Assembly: GCF_015864825.1 (NCBI RefSeq)
Contig: NZ_JADYWL010000007.1
Coordinates: forward strand, 1-64,000
DNA: 64,000 bases
Reading direction: 5' to 3'
From: Psychrobacter sp. NZS113
GTDB taxonomy: Bacteria; Pseudomonadota; Gammaproteobacteria; Pseudomonadales; Moraxellaceae
Below are positions 16,785 to 26,313 of the stretch, piece after piece. Within the stretch, counting starts at the first letter, position 1. Each line of letters opens with the position of its first letter. The notes below the pieces were generated by a model. That model did not search any database, was not told the origin of the DNA, and saw only the letters and a list, made by a program, of their open reading frames with translations. The position numbers and the translations under genes were made by a program.

Positions 16785-18368
16785 TTATTTGCGTGACGCG
16801 CCCAAACGCAGTTGAGCGACCCCACGCTTGCCAAAATAGCTTAATAGCAATAGCAGCGCCATAACGAATAAAATAGGATAATTACCGAAGCGCATATAAG
16901 GCGTACTACCAACTCGCGCTTGGACATTGCCTCGTAATACGGTGCGCTCAAACTGCGGTGCACGCTCAACGATATGGCCTTTATGATCGATAATAGCCGT
17001 GACGCCTGTGTTGGTCGCACGCATAAACCAACGACCATTCTCTAATGCACGCATCTGTACCATCTGTAAATGTTGCAACGGACCTGCTGACTTACCAAAC
17101 CAGGCATCGTTTGAGATGGTCAATAAAAAGTCCGTACCGACCGCATTTCTACGAGTGGTATCAGGATAGGCCACTTCATAACAGATTGCCGTACCTAAGT
17201 TATGACCACGTACACGCAGTGGTGACTGCTCGTCATTGCCACGGCTATAGCTCATAATGTCTTTACTACCAGCCAAGTCAGGTAACACATCTAGCAACCC
17301 TTGAAACGGAATATACTCACCAAACGGCACCAAACGCTGCTTTTTATACAACCCTTCTCCTTCTGCGCCTAAAGCAATCACACTATTATAAAAAGGTGCA
17401 TACTTATCGGTGCTGGCATCATAAGCGGCTTGGTCTACATACGGTATACCAGTTACCCATGTCGTATCAGTCTCATTGGCCAGTTTTGCCATTTCATTGA
17501 TAAAATCAGCTGCTGCTATCTGAGACATAGGAATCGATGATTCAGGCCATAATACAAGGTCACTTCCCCACTCTGTGCTCGTTAACGTTGCATAGATGTT
17601 TAGGGTTTCGAGTTGATATTCATTCAACCATTTTAAATCTTGAGGGATATTACCTTGAATCAACGATACAGACAGATCTGGCGTACCTTTTGGCTTGGTC
17701 CATTGCGGATTTATCAGCCATAACGCGCTGCTAATCACTAATAAAGCGATCGAAGGAATCATATAGCCGCCACGGCGACGCAACAGCTCGACCACGCTGG
17801 CAGCCAATAATACGGCAACGAACGAGATAGCAAACACCCCAGCGACTGGAGCGAGTGATGACAGCCAAGGCTGCTCTGTAAAGGCATAACCAAGGAACAA
17901 CCACGGAAATCCGGTGAGCAGCCACGTCTTCATCCACTCTTGCAGTATCCAAAGCGCGGCAAAAGATAACGGCTGACGGCCGACCATTCGATTGAAAACC
18001 AGCGCCAAAAAGCCATGGAACAAGCCCATGCCTAGCCCCATAATGGCAATCATCAGCAGCGCCAGCCATACGGGAATGGCACCATACGTATGAATGGAAG
18101 TGTAAAGCCAAAATGCCCCAACACACCATAGCCCTGTGCCATAGGATTGACCGATCAAAAAAGCACGCTTGCCACTCATATCAGGCATCAATAATGCATA
18201 TAAAATAGCAGGCGACACCAATGCTACAGGCCACACACCATAAGGCGCGAGTGCAAAGATAAACACCGCACCTGCCAGCAAGGCAATTAGCACGGTCAAT
18301 GCTAGAGGTAAGCCCTTTGGCTTCTCGGGGTTCAGGCGTTTTTGCAAATCAACAGTAGACAGACGCAT
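16785..18368 (-). CDS. lnt: Apolipoprotein N-acyltransferase
   Basis: An inner-membrane enzyme that adds the third acyl chain to the N-terminal Cys of lipoproteins. It has 527 residues. About seven hydrophobic helices come first, then a nitrilase-fold periplasmic domain with the catalytic triad visible: Glu in WPESSIP (about 273), Lys in KKQRLVPFGEY (about 341) and Cys in AICYEVAYPD (about 393). A final helix (YPILFVMALLLLLSYF) ends the protein. corC lies directly upstream, as in many gammaproteobacteria, but a terminator between them suggests separate transcription. Confidence 0.96.
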   Translation of the reverse strand: MRLSTVDLQKRLNPEKPKGLPLALTVLIALLAGAVFIFALAPYGVWPVALVSPAILYALLMPDMSGKRAFLIGQSYGTGLWCVGAFWLYTSIHTYGAIPVWLALLMIAIMGLGMGLFHGFLALVFNRMVGRQPLSFAALWILQEWMKTWLLTGFPWLFLGYAFTEQPWLSSLAPVAGVFAISFVAVLLAASVVELLRRRGGYMIPSIALLVISSALWLINPQWTKPKGTPDLSVSLIQGNIPQDLKWLNEYQLETLNIYATLTSTEWGSDLVLWPESSIPMSQIAAADFINEMAKLANETDTTWVTGIPYVDQAAYDASTDKYAPFYNSVIALGAEGEGLYKKQRLVPFGEYIPFQGLLDVLPDLAGSKDIMSYSRGNDEQSPLRVRGHNLGTAICYEVAYPDTTRRNAVGTDFLLTISNDAWFGKSAGPLQHLQMVQMRALENGRWFMRATNTGVTAIIDHKGHIVERAPQFERTVLRGNVQARVGSTPYMRFGNYPILFVMALLLLLSYFGKRGVAQLRLGASRK

Positions 18369-18543
18369 AGCAGGTATCCAAAACCATATTTTTCAAAATT
18401 TTAAGCGTCAGTATTCAGGTAAAAACCAAGCTGAAACTGACCGTATAATATTCTATACCGTATCTAAAAATTAAACCTGCCCATGATACCAGTCTCAACC
18501 TATTAATAGGTAACATTGCGTAGCATGCACTAATCACAGACCA

Positions 18544-18573
18544 AAAAAAACACGACCGCAATCGTGTTTTTTT
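18544..18573 (-). terminator. Intrinsic terminator between corC and lnt
   Basis: AAAAAAACACGA (18544-18555) pairs with TCGTGTTTTTTT (18562-18573). On the minus strand it lies 38 bases after the corC stop, so lnt probably has its own promoter or depends on readthrough. Confidence 0.8.
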
Positions 18574-18610
18574 ATATTTCTCGATAAAATTTTAGATGGC
18601 TAGCAAGAGA

Positions 18611-19510
18611 TTAATGACTGCCTATCAAAACTTGCTGGTTAGCATCCGTTTTGGTCAGCTCTAGATTTTGGATAAAACGTCCTTCAACATCAGTAATAGT
18701 GATTTTCCAATCATCTATTACGACGCTCTCACCTTCTAAATCACCCACGAAGCCAAGTGCTTGCATGACCAGACCGCCCATCGTATCGACATCGGTATCA
18801 TCAAAGTGACAGCCAAGCTCATCATTACAGTCTTCTATCACCGTAGATGCCTGCACACGCCACGTATTTGGCTTTTCAGGATCGGCGATAATATTATTAA
18901 TATCACTATCTTCATCGAAGTCATCATGCTCATCGACGATATCACCAACTATTTCCTCGAGCAAATCTTCCATAGTGACCACGCCGCCAAAGTTACCAAA
19001 CTCATCGACGACAATTGCCATATGCACTTGCGTACGTTGTAGTGAGCGTAACAAGGTGTCAGAACGTGCTGTCTCACTAATATATAGTGGCTGACGCACC
19101 AAATCTCTGAGACGTTTACTGTCTATTTTATCTTCTTGGTCACGCACCATATGGACGAGAATAGGTATCAAATCTTTTGCCAAGAGGATACCAATGACGG
19201 CATCATCATCTTGACTGTCAAAAACAGGATAGCGCGAGTGTGTGGTCTCAAGAATGATATCCATCACTTCGGCGAGACTGGTACTTTCATGCAGACCAAT
19301 CACTTGCGGGCGCGGGGTCATGATTTCACGCACTTGGGTCGCAGGCAGGTCGAGCACGCCTTCTAACATATCGACAGTATCAGGCTCTAAGAATTGACGC
19401 GAGTCTTGTACCAAACGAATCAATTCATCACGGGTTTCAGGGGCGGTCGATAGCCAGCGTTTTAAGCCGCGCATCGACCAACTACTCGGGCTGGGAGTGT
19501 CGTCAGACAT
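18611..19510 (-). CDS. corC: CorC/YbeX-type CBS domain protein
   Basis: A 299-residue cytosolic protein with two CBS domains (about 60-185; MTPRPQVIGL opens the first) and a C-terminal CorC/HlyC transporter-associated domain (about 205-290). It lacks the DUF21 membrane domain, so it is the short CorC (YbeX) form associated with Mg/Co efflux and, more recently, with ribosome maturation. It is upstream of lnt as in E. coli, but ybeY and ybeZ do not precede it here. The neighbouring gene is divergent. Confidence 0.9.
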   Translation of the reverse strand: MSDDTPSPSSWSMRGLKRWLSTAPETRDELIRLVQDSRQFLEPDTVDMLEGVLDLPATQVREIMTPRPQVIGLHESTSLAEVMDIILETTHSRYPVFDSQDDDAVIGILLAKDLIPILVHMVRDQEDKIDSKRLRDLVRQPLYISETARSDTLLRSLQRTQVHMAIVVDEFGNFGGVVTMEDLLEEIVGDIVDEHDDFDEDSDINNIIADPEKPNTWRVQASTVIEDCNDELGCHFDDTDVDTMGGLVMQALGFVGDLEGESVVIDDWKITITDVEGRFIQNLELTKTDANQQVLIGSH

Positions 19511-19786
19511 GGTAGTGTGGTTTAACCTCTTTAGTTAATAAAAATTTAGTTAATAAAAGTCAAAGTAAGAACAAACAACAGGTAAAACGTAGATGGGGAT
19601 AAAAACAGTAAACAAAATAGGTCGCGTATCATTAATTCAGTATTAAATCATAAACAAACCACGACAAATTAGCTTCACTTTATCTTATGACTCACTGACA
19701 TTCAACGACAAATTCACTCAAATTGTATTGTCAGTGTGTTATGAATTTTGCTATGGTCAAAGCCTTTATCCACTAAGAAAAACGCT

Positions 19787-21163
19787 ATGTCGCTACGTTC
19801 TGTTTTTTCTCGCCTGCTTTCGCCGCGCTCAAATCATCGTCGTTCAGATAACGATATGGCTCGTGGTGGCGTAAATCATAGCGGCGTAAATCATAGCGGC
19901 GCAAATAACCATAACGTAGAAAGCAGCTCTGTGAAAAGCAACTCTCTGAATGGTACTCCGTCAAAGTCTACGTGGCGACATTATATTGTGCAGTGTCTAA
20001 TCATCATTACGCTGTTACTATCAGCCATTTGGTTGCTGCTTGCCATTTGGTATCAGTTTGGCGAGCGCTCGGCCATCACTTGGCTAGCAGGGATCATGAT
20101 TGTTGGTGTACTGACAGCATTGCTCAAAAGCCGCTATTGGCTAAAAAGTGCTAAGCCATCAAATAGCCAGCCTTTGACGAGTCAAGCAAAAACCAGTGGC
20201 AAAACCAGAACTAAGTGGTTAACGGCTTTATACGCTGCGATTTGGTTTTGTGGCGTTGGCTGGTTTTTTTCTATTGAACCGCAGCAAGAGCATGACTGGA
20301 TGAGCGAAGTCAGCCAACGTGTCTCTTATGAGCGTGATGCAAACAACCCTGATTTGATTACCCTGACCAATATTCGTAACTTTGACTGGCATACCGCCGA
20401 GGATGCCACCGCGCATTGGGATACTCGCACGATCGATATGTCCAAACTCTCTGGTGTCGATGTCATCAACTCTTATTGGATGGGGCCACTGATTGCCCAT
20501 ACCTTAGTCAGCTTTCGCTTTGAAGATGATCGACCACTCTCCTTTTCATTTGAGATTCGTAAAGAAAAGGGTGAATCATTTTCTGCCCTCGCTGGGTTTT
20601 TTAGACGCTACGAGCTCAGCCTGATTGCCGCAGAAGAGCGCGATATTATCTACACACGTAGTAACGCGCGCGGCGAGCAAGTTTATCTATTTCCTGTTAG
20701 CAATTTGCAGCAACACGAGGTCAAGTCGCTATTTGAGTCTTACTTGACTGCTGCCGATGAGTTGAATGCAAAGCCTGCTTGGTACAATACGCTGGCCAGT
20801 AACTGTACCAATATTATTTTTTATATGGCGCGTATCGTCAGTGGCGATCGTCTGCCATGGGATTACCGCATCTGGGTCTCTGGCTGGCTACCGAACTATC
20901 TATATAATGTCGGCATGTTAGATGCCAACCCAGAAAGCAATGGTCAGCCGTGGTCAATGGATACATGGTACGAGCGTACCCATATCAATCCAAAGGTTAA
21001 AGGGTTTGATAATCAAGTGAATCTAGCGTCTGGCAATAATAGTCACGAGAACGGCCGCGAGTTCTCTGAACAGATTCGTCAGGACATCCCTATCCCGCCA
21101 CTGGCTGATTCACAAGATAGCGCGGAGGCCAAAGCCAAATCTGCGGCTCAGGCTTCTGACTAA
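19787..21163 (+). CDS. DUF4105 domain membrane protein
   Basis: A protein of 458 residues. The first 55 are basic, with Gly-Val-Asn-His-Ser tandem units (GVNHSGVNHSG) encoded by a 15-bp DNA repeat. About three hydrophobic helices follow at roughly 65-170. The remainder is a DUF4105 domain: FEIRKEKGESFSALAGFFRRYEL, then LASNCTNIIFYMARI with a Cys in the position typical of a papain-like fold. The role is unknown, and related proteins are predicted periplasmic peptidase-like domains. An in-frame TTG at 19748 is rejected in favour of ATG 19787 behind AAGAAA. It is divergent from corC. Confidence 0.8.
   Translation: MSLRSVFSRLLSPRSNHRRSDNDMARGGVNHSGVNHSGANNHNVESSSVKSNSLNGTPSKSTWRHYIVQCLIIITLLLSAIWLLLAIWYQFGERSAITWLAGIMIVGVLTALLKSRYWLKSAKPSNSQPLTSQAKTSGKTRTKWLTALYAAIWFCGVGWFFSIEPQQEHDWMSEVSQRVSYERDANNPDLITLTNIRNFDWHTAEDATAHWDTRTIDMSKLSGVDVINSYWMGPLIAHTLVSFRFEDDRPLSFSFEIRKEKGESFSALAGFFRRYELSLIAAEERDIIYTRSNARGEQVYLFPVSNLQQHEVKSLFESYLTAADELNAKPAWYNTLASNCTNIIFYMARIVSGDRLPWDYRIWVSGWLPNYLYNVGMLDANPESNGQPWSMDTWYERTHINPKVKGFDNQVNLASGNNSHENGREFSEQIRQDIPIPPLADSQDSAEAKAKSAAQASD
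19868..19910 (+). repeat. In-frame 15-bp tandem repeat
   Basis: GGCGTAAATCATAGC occurs at 19868-19882 and again, identical, at 19883-19897, followed by a partial third unit. It is inside the DUF4105 gene, and each unit adds five residues (GVNHS), so copy-number change would keep the frame. Confidence 0.85.
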
Positions 21164-21201
21164 GAATAATCTGGCATTTATACAGGGTTGACGAAGGTTG
21201 G

Positions 21202-21804
21202 CTAAGGGTTTACCCAATGAACCACTCGATCTTCCATTTCTTCATCAGACATGCCCGTCTCGGAGACACAGCGCCCTGCCACGCCGACATTGGCAGCGCG
21301 CATTTTTTGCTGCGTCGCCACGGCATTTTGTGTCAATAATAAGTGCCAGCTTGGCAAGCTTTGTCCTTTATACAACCGCTTATAGGCACAGTGCGATGGT
21401 AGCCACATCATCTGCGGCAGGTTGTCCATGGCCAGTTGAATACAATCTGGCACATGCTCTTGGCGTGTCGCATACTGACCACAGTATCCTGTCGCACAGT
21501 CCATCAGCTGACAAGTTACATCGGTATACTCGACTAGCTCCTCGTCCACATCGCCATTCTCATCTTCATCGATGTATTTAATTAAACAGCAACTGCCGCA
21601 GCCATCACACAAAGCTTCCCATTCGCTATGGTTCAACTCATCTAGCTTAAAGCGTTCCCAAAACTGTGGGCGCAATGTTTCAGATGCTTCATCCGATTCG
21701 CTGTCAGCAAACAGGCTCACGATTGGTTTAGTTTCTGATTTCACCTGCGAGACATAAACATCAGGTAAGTTATCAGTAGATTTGTTCAACAAATTCATAG
21801 TCAT
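21202..21804 (-). CDS. YcgN family cysteine-cluster protein
   Basis: A 200-residue member of the UPF0260/YcgN family with a CDGCGSCC cluster (about residues 67-74) and further conserved Cys in VTCQLMDCATGYCGQY and PSHCAYKRLY. FWERFKLDELNHSEWEALC is the family's N-terminal signature. The Cys arrangement suggests binding of zinc or an Fe-S centre, but the function is not established. The first 45 residues are extra relative to the usual length of about 150. Two ATGs lie close together (21804 and 21798), neither with a clear ribosome-binding site. It is convergent with the DUF4105 gene. Confidence 0.88.
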   Translation of the reverse strand: MTMNLLNKSTDNLPDVYVSQVKSETKPIVSLFADSESDEASETLRPQFWERFKLDELNHSEWEALCDGCGSCCLIKYIDEDENGDVDEELVEYTDVTCQLMDCATGYCGQYATRQEHVPDCIQLAMDNLPQMMWLPSHCAYKRLYKGQSLPSWHLLLTQNAVATQQKMRAANVGVAGRCVSETGMSDEEMEDRVVHWVNP

Positions 21805-21949
21805 AGCGTCGCAGTAGCATTTTAATAAAGAGCGTTACACTATTATAGCTGTTTTTGCTGATTATGGGCGTTAAGGTAGTACAAGTTAGAAAAACGAACT
21901 CTTAGAATGACAAATAAATAAAACTCACAACATAAAAAAGGACAATAAT

Positions 21950-22687
21950 ATGTCAATTAAAACATTTGAATTAATCAGCACTACTGAAAATGGCATCGAA
22001 CTTATTAGCTATGTCGCATTGCCAGAAAACGCATCAGACGATAACCCAGTACCAGGTATTTTAGTGGCTCCAGAATGGTGGGGCGTGGTCGATCATCCGA
22101 AATCAGTAGTCGAGCGCTTGGCAGAAGCAGGTTATGCAGCAGTAGCGATGGATGTCTATGGTGAAGGTAAGCTGACCACCGATGCAGCGCAAGCCAACAT
22201 GTGGATGGAGCAAGTACTTGAAGATCAAGACATGCTTATGGCACGTTGCCGTTTGATACTCAATGACTTTAGTGATCAATTAGCTGTTGATGGTGACAAT
22301 TTAGCAGCGATTGGCTATTGCTTCGGCGGCAAAATCGTCCTAGATATGGCACGTGAAGGCATGCCATTAAAAGCGGTTGCTACGTTCCATGGTAATCCAT
22401 CACCAAAACAGCCAGCAGACAAAAACTTCACGGCCAAAGTATTGGTCGCCCATGGCCGTGATGACTCGATGGTCTCAATGGATGCCATCGAAGGTCTTAA
22501 ATCAGAGCTAGATGCCGCCGATGTGGACTACACTATCGATGTCTATGACAATGCCAAGCATGGGTTTACCAACCCGCATGCCGATGAGCGTGCTGCCAAA
22601 AATGAAGTCGATCTTGGCTACAACGAAGCCGCTGCCAAACAAAGCTGGGAAAACATGCTTGAGTTTATGAAAGCCAACTTGGCATAA
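21950..22687 (+). CDS. Dienelactone hydrolase family protein
   Basis: A 245-residue alpha/beta hydrolase of the dienelactone hydrolase family. The triad is visible: Cys124 in GYCFGGK, Asp171 or Asp172 in AHGRDDSMV, and His204 in NAKHGFTNP. The family hydrolyses carboxymethylenebutenolide-like lactones, but stand-alone copies outside a catechol pathway usually have unknown substrates, and no such pathway is seen here. The ATG follows AAAAGGAC. A terminator follows at 22757. Confidence 0.88.
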   Translation: MSIKTFELISTTENGIELISYVALPENASDDNPVPGILVAPEWWGVVDHPKSVVERLAEAGYAAVAMDVYGEGKLTTDAAQANMWMEQVLEDQDMLMARCRLILNDFSDQLAVDGDNLAAIGYCFGGKIVLDMAREGMPLKAVATFHGNPSPKQPADKNFTAKVLVAHGRDDSMVSMDAIEGLKSELDAADVDYTIDVYDNAKHGFTNPHADERAAKNEVDLGYNEAAAKQSWENMLEFMKANLA

Positions 22688-22756
22688 GTTGTAACAACAG
22701 AGAAGCGTAAAAGCTCTCGGTATACCGCAAAGGTTAAATAGCAAATAAAATAAAAA

Positions 22757-22791
22757 AAGGGCCGCTTAGTATTTAAGCGGCCCTTCTTTTT
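22757..22791 (+). terminator. Intrinsic terminator after the dienelactone hydrolase gene
   Basis: AAGGGCCGCTTA (22757-22768) pairs perfectly with TAAGCGGCCCTT (22774-22785), followed by CTTTTTG. Confidence 0.9.
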
Positions 22792-22820
22792 GAGTAGCTT
22801 TTCATAAATGACCTTTCAAA

Positions 22821-22928
22821 TATAGTCAAAGAAGTCTAAAACAGATACAAGGCAGCCGACTGCAAATTGTACAAGCAGTACATTTAAGGAGGGTAACACA
22901 GTAGCAGTTTAGTAGTTCTCTGACTATA
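22821..22928 (+). repeat. Dispersed 108-bp repeat, copy B
   Basis: Ends TATAGTCAAAGAA (22821-22833) and TTCTCTGACTATA (22916-22928) are inverted repeats of 13 bp with one mismatch. The interior has the family order GATACAAGG, CCGACTGCAA, a central hairpin with GTAC arms around 22869-22882, then AACACAGTAGC. It sits between a terminator and the DUF2339 gene and may carry part of that gene's promoter region. Confidence 0.8.
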
Positions 22929-22999
22929 AGTCGCAAGGACAGTATTGTACTTCTTAGCAAATAACGTCATTATCACTGCATTATAAGTTGTATTGAGTG

Positions 23000-25900
23000 A
23001 TGAAGATGTTTTATCTATTGATAAACCAACTGGGTTGGTTGGCTTTTACCGCACTATTAATTGTGGTGGTCGTACTCTACGTCAGAATTAATCGGCAGAT
23101 TGGGCAGCTACGCCGTGATGTAAACAAACTACAAACCGAGCTTGTGCAGCAAAAAGTCAATCACGCCACTCCCTCAGGTATTCAATCAATCGAAAGCAAT
23201 GCTGCTAGCAATAGTGATGCTACGAAAGAGAACCTAAATGAAAGTTCAACTCTCAACACAATAGATGAAACAAATACAATAGCACAGACATGGCCACCAT
23301 TACCGCCAACAACTGCTACAGTCTCAAATCTACAAGCAAACCCTTTATCAAATCCGTTATCAAAAAAGGCATCGAACAGCTCTGACAATGAGCCTACCGA
23401 AACATTAGGCTTGATAAAAAACAAAACGCTAACCACCGCGATTCAACCAGACGAAAGCTCTTTACCTATCGTCACCTCACTGTTCCATTCTATTAAAAAC
23501 TGGTTTTTCGGTGGCAATTTAGTGGTGCGTGTCGGCGTATTGGTGCTACTCGTTGGCGTGGTATTACTGCTGCGCTTACTCAGTGATTATATTGAAATTC
23601 CGATTGCCTTCAAACTCATGGCCATTGGTGGCGCAGGTTTAGGATTAGCAGCACTGGGGCTAAAGCTAACCGCAAAACGGTTCTCTTATGGCATTACGTT
23701 ACAAGGCGCAGGTCTAGCTATTGCGTACTTGAGCACCTTTTTTGCTTATAGTGTCTATCAAATTATTCCAAGTTTACCGAGCTTTATTGGGCTTGGCATA
23801 TTATCTGCCGTCACTGTTGCCCTCGCCGTCCGTCAGAACGCCTTCCCATTGGCGTTGCTAGCATTGTCTGGTGGTTTTTTCGCACCGATTTTGACCAGTG
23901 AAGATACAGGCAGTCTAGTTGCCTTGTTCAGCTATTATCTACTGCTAAATGTGGCCATTGCCATCATTGGTCATTACCGCCCGTGGAAAATTTTGAATTT
24001 ATTCGGTGTGACTGTGACATTTGGCCTCGCCTATTATTGGGGAATCAGCGGAAATCTAGACGCTGTCATTGATTCACAGCGTTGGTCATTGGCTTTGTTG
24101 GTTGCCTTACATTTGAGTCTTTACCTGTTTGTCGTGATTCGCTACGCACAGCAAATCATCGCTTACAACACCGATAACGAGCAGGCAATTAATCAGGCCA
24201 ATCGTACCAGCTCTGACGACACCGAAAAACCAGATACTGACCAGCATGCCTACCTGTTTCCTATCGACACGGGATTATTATTTTCAGTGCCACTGATGGC
24301 ATTCGGTTTATTTGCTGCGATATTAGATGGTATTCCTCATGCCTTGACCATCGTCAGTGCGATTTTAGGGACAATTTATCTTAGCTTAGGCTGGCTATTC
24401 GTCCAACGCAGTCAGCGTTATGCGTTGATTACCGAAGGCATGTTGGCACTCGGGTTCGGCTTTTTAGCTTTGGTCATTCCGCTCGCGTTAGATGCTGAAT
24501 GGATTGCGTTTGGGTGGTCAGTCCAAGGACTGGCTCTCGTGTGGTTTGGTAGGCGCTCCTTACGTGCATGGTCAGTATTACTTGGTCTGTTATTACAGCT
24601 CGTCAGTATCGGTATGTTAGTGCTTACTCTTATATTCTCTGGCAAAGACTATCCTATTTTAGCCTTAAGTATTTCAGCCATTGCTTATCTAACTTCTGTC
24701 TTTATTTTACGTAGTAGCCACTCGCCCGCACTATTAAATGATAGCTTGCGCGACGATTTATCCGATTCAACCGATTCAACAATACTTAAAACGTCCACCA
24801 CGACCTCAGACCCGATAGACACTTATGCCAATGCATTGGGTATCAGTACTGATGCCGCGCGCCAATGGCTGACATCTATCAATAGTCGAAGCACAGCGTT
24901 CAATATCGTGTGGCGCAGTCCTAGATTCATACAGTTTTTGACGATGACTGCAATGGCATGGGTACTGCATGTGCTGCTGCTTGATTTTCATCAATGGTTT
25001 ACCCATTGGCAGCTAGCCACATCAACCATGATTGCACTCACAGCACTGATTACCCTTAGCATTTACTGGGTCATTAATCGTTACCATGCATGGACGGAAA
25101 TCAGACAGCTTAGCCATGGCTTGTTATCCCTGTTTTATCTGATGCTGATACTACAGCTACCACAAAAATTTGAGCAGCACTTAGACTGGATGACCGCAGA
25201 CTGGTTGCTATTTACAGGTTTACTCATTGGTTGGTTGGTTGTTGGACAGTTGTGGCTGAAAACATGGCATAGCGATGAGCGTTCATCACATTATGATAAT
25301 ACAAGCTGGCTAAGTGCTGGTATTTTGGTTGTCGCAGCAGCGGCACACTATGGTCTACCTGCCTCTGCTGGCGTGATGGCTGTCTTGATTCCAGCCCTAT
25401 TCATGATCCTTGGATTATGGGGTGGTTATCGCTATCGCCGTGATGATCAAACAGACAAACAGGCAATTGAACTGATAACTGAAACTACCACACAGGGGTT
25501 GCTGTACTGGTTTGATTGGCAACGGGCACTGCTAAATAGTGCAGCCATCTTTGCGCCAATTGCCCTATGTTGGGTCATCATTACCAACTGGTCTTATGAT
25601 GGCGTGATTTGGGGTATGCCCTATTTTCCATTGTTGAATCTATATGACGTTACCTCAGGGTTAGCGCTACTCGTTGGTTTTAGCGTTTATTACCTGAATC
25701 AGCAATATAATAACGAGCAGTCAAACCAAAAAAACACGCTCATCCAAAAGAATATTCAGAAAATTTTCACTACTAATAATTTGCTGATTGTTTTAGGTCT
25801 TGTTAGTTTTTGGCTGATATCCAGCATCCTTATCAGGACACTTCATGCCTTTATTGGTACTCCACTATGGAATGACTATCAAGGCGGCGCGTGGCAAAGC

Positions 25901-26170
25901 GAGCAAGTTCAGACTGGACTGACCATGTTGTGGACGCTTTTGGCATTAATCGCCACTATTATGGCCAGTCGCTACTGGCAGCGTGCGCTTTGGTTTATGG
26001 GTATCGGGCTATTGGGTGTGGTTGTACTCAAACTGGTCTTGGTCGACCTGTCACAGACCGAAGCAATTTGGCGGGTCATATCCTTCCTTGGCGCAGGTAG
26101 TTTGATTCTGCTCATTGGTTATTTGGCACCGTTACCGCCGGCGCACGATGAGATCACGGATAAGACGTAA
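23000..26170 (+). CDS. Large DUF2339 polytopic membrane protein
   Basis: A 1056-residue membrane protein. An N-terminal helix (FTALLIVVVVLYV) is followed by a short coiled coil (RQIGQLRRDVNKLQTEL), a disordered Ser/Thr/Asn-rich linker (about 55-155) and then more than 20 predicted transmembrane segments from about residue 170 to the end. This is the DUF2339 architecture, whose function is unknown to me. The frame opens with GTG at 22997 and ATG at 23000, and a further ATG lies at 23006. No strong ribosome-binding site distinguishes them. It is monocistronic, after repeat copy B. Confidence 0.85.
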   Translation: MKMFYLLINQLGWLAFTALLIVVVVLYVRINRQIGQLRRDVNKLQTELVQQKVNHATPSGIQSIESNAASNSDATKENLNESSTLNTIDETNTIAQTWPPLPPTTATVSNLQANPLSNPLSKKASNSSDNEPTETLGLIKNKTLTTAIQPDESSLPIVTSLFHSIKNWFFGGNLVVRVGVLVLLVGVVLLLRLLSDYIEIPIAFKLMAIGGAGLGLAALGLKLTAKRFSYGITLQGAGLAIAYLSTFFAYSVYQIIPSLPSFIGLGILSAVTVALAVRQNAFPLALLALSGGFFAPILTSEDTGSLVALFSYYLLLNVAIAIIGHYRPWKILNLFGVTVTFGLAYYWGISGNLDAVIDSQRWSLALLVALHLSLYLFVVIRYAQQIIAYNTDNEQAINQANRTSSDDTEKPDTDQHAYLFPIDTGLLFSVPLMAFGLFAAILDGIPHALTIVSAILGTIYLSLGWLFVQRSQRYALITEGMLALGFGFLALVIPLALDAEWIAFGWSVQGLALVWFGRRSLRAWSVLLGLLLQLVSIGMLVLTLIFSGKDYPILALSISAIAYLTSVFILRSSHSPALLNDSLRDDLSDSTDSTILKTSTTTSDPIDTYANALGISTDAARQWLTSINSRSTAFNIVWRSPRFIQFLTMTAMAWVLHVLLLDFHQWFTHWQLATSTMIALTALITLSIYWVINRYHAWTEIRQLSHGLLSLFYLMLILQLPQKFEQHLDWMTADWLLFTGLLIGWLVVGQLWLKTWHSDERSSHYDNTSWLSAGILVVAAAAHYGLPASAGVMAVLIPALFMILGLWGGYRYRRDDQTDKQAIELITETTTQGLLYWFDWQRALLNSAAIFAPIALCWVIITNWSYDGVIWGMPYFPLLNLYDVTSGLALLVGFSVYYLNQQYNNEQSNQKNTLIQKNIQKIFTTNNLLIVLGLVSFWLISSILIRTLHAFIGTPLWNDYQGGAWQSEQVQTGLTMLWTLLALIATIMASRYWQRALWFMGIGLLGVVVLKLVLVDLSQTEAIWRVISFLGAGSLILLIGYLAPLPPAHDEITDKT

Positions 26171-26313
26171 CCATAACCTGATCACGACCTCACATGATGG
26201 TTAAGTGAAATTGTGGCGTGAGTAATGTGGTTCTGTAGTAAACTGGACACCATTAGAAAGTAAACGTTGATTGTTTTACTTTTAGCATTTTTTATAAAAG
26301 GTTATGAAAGCAG

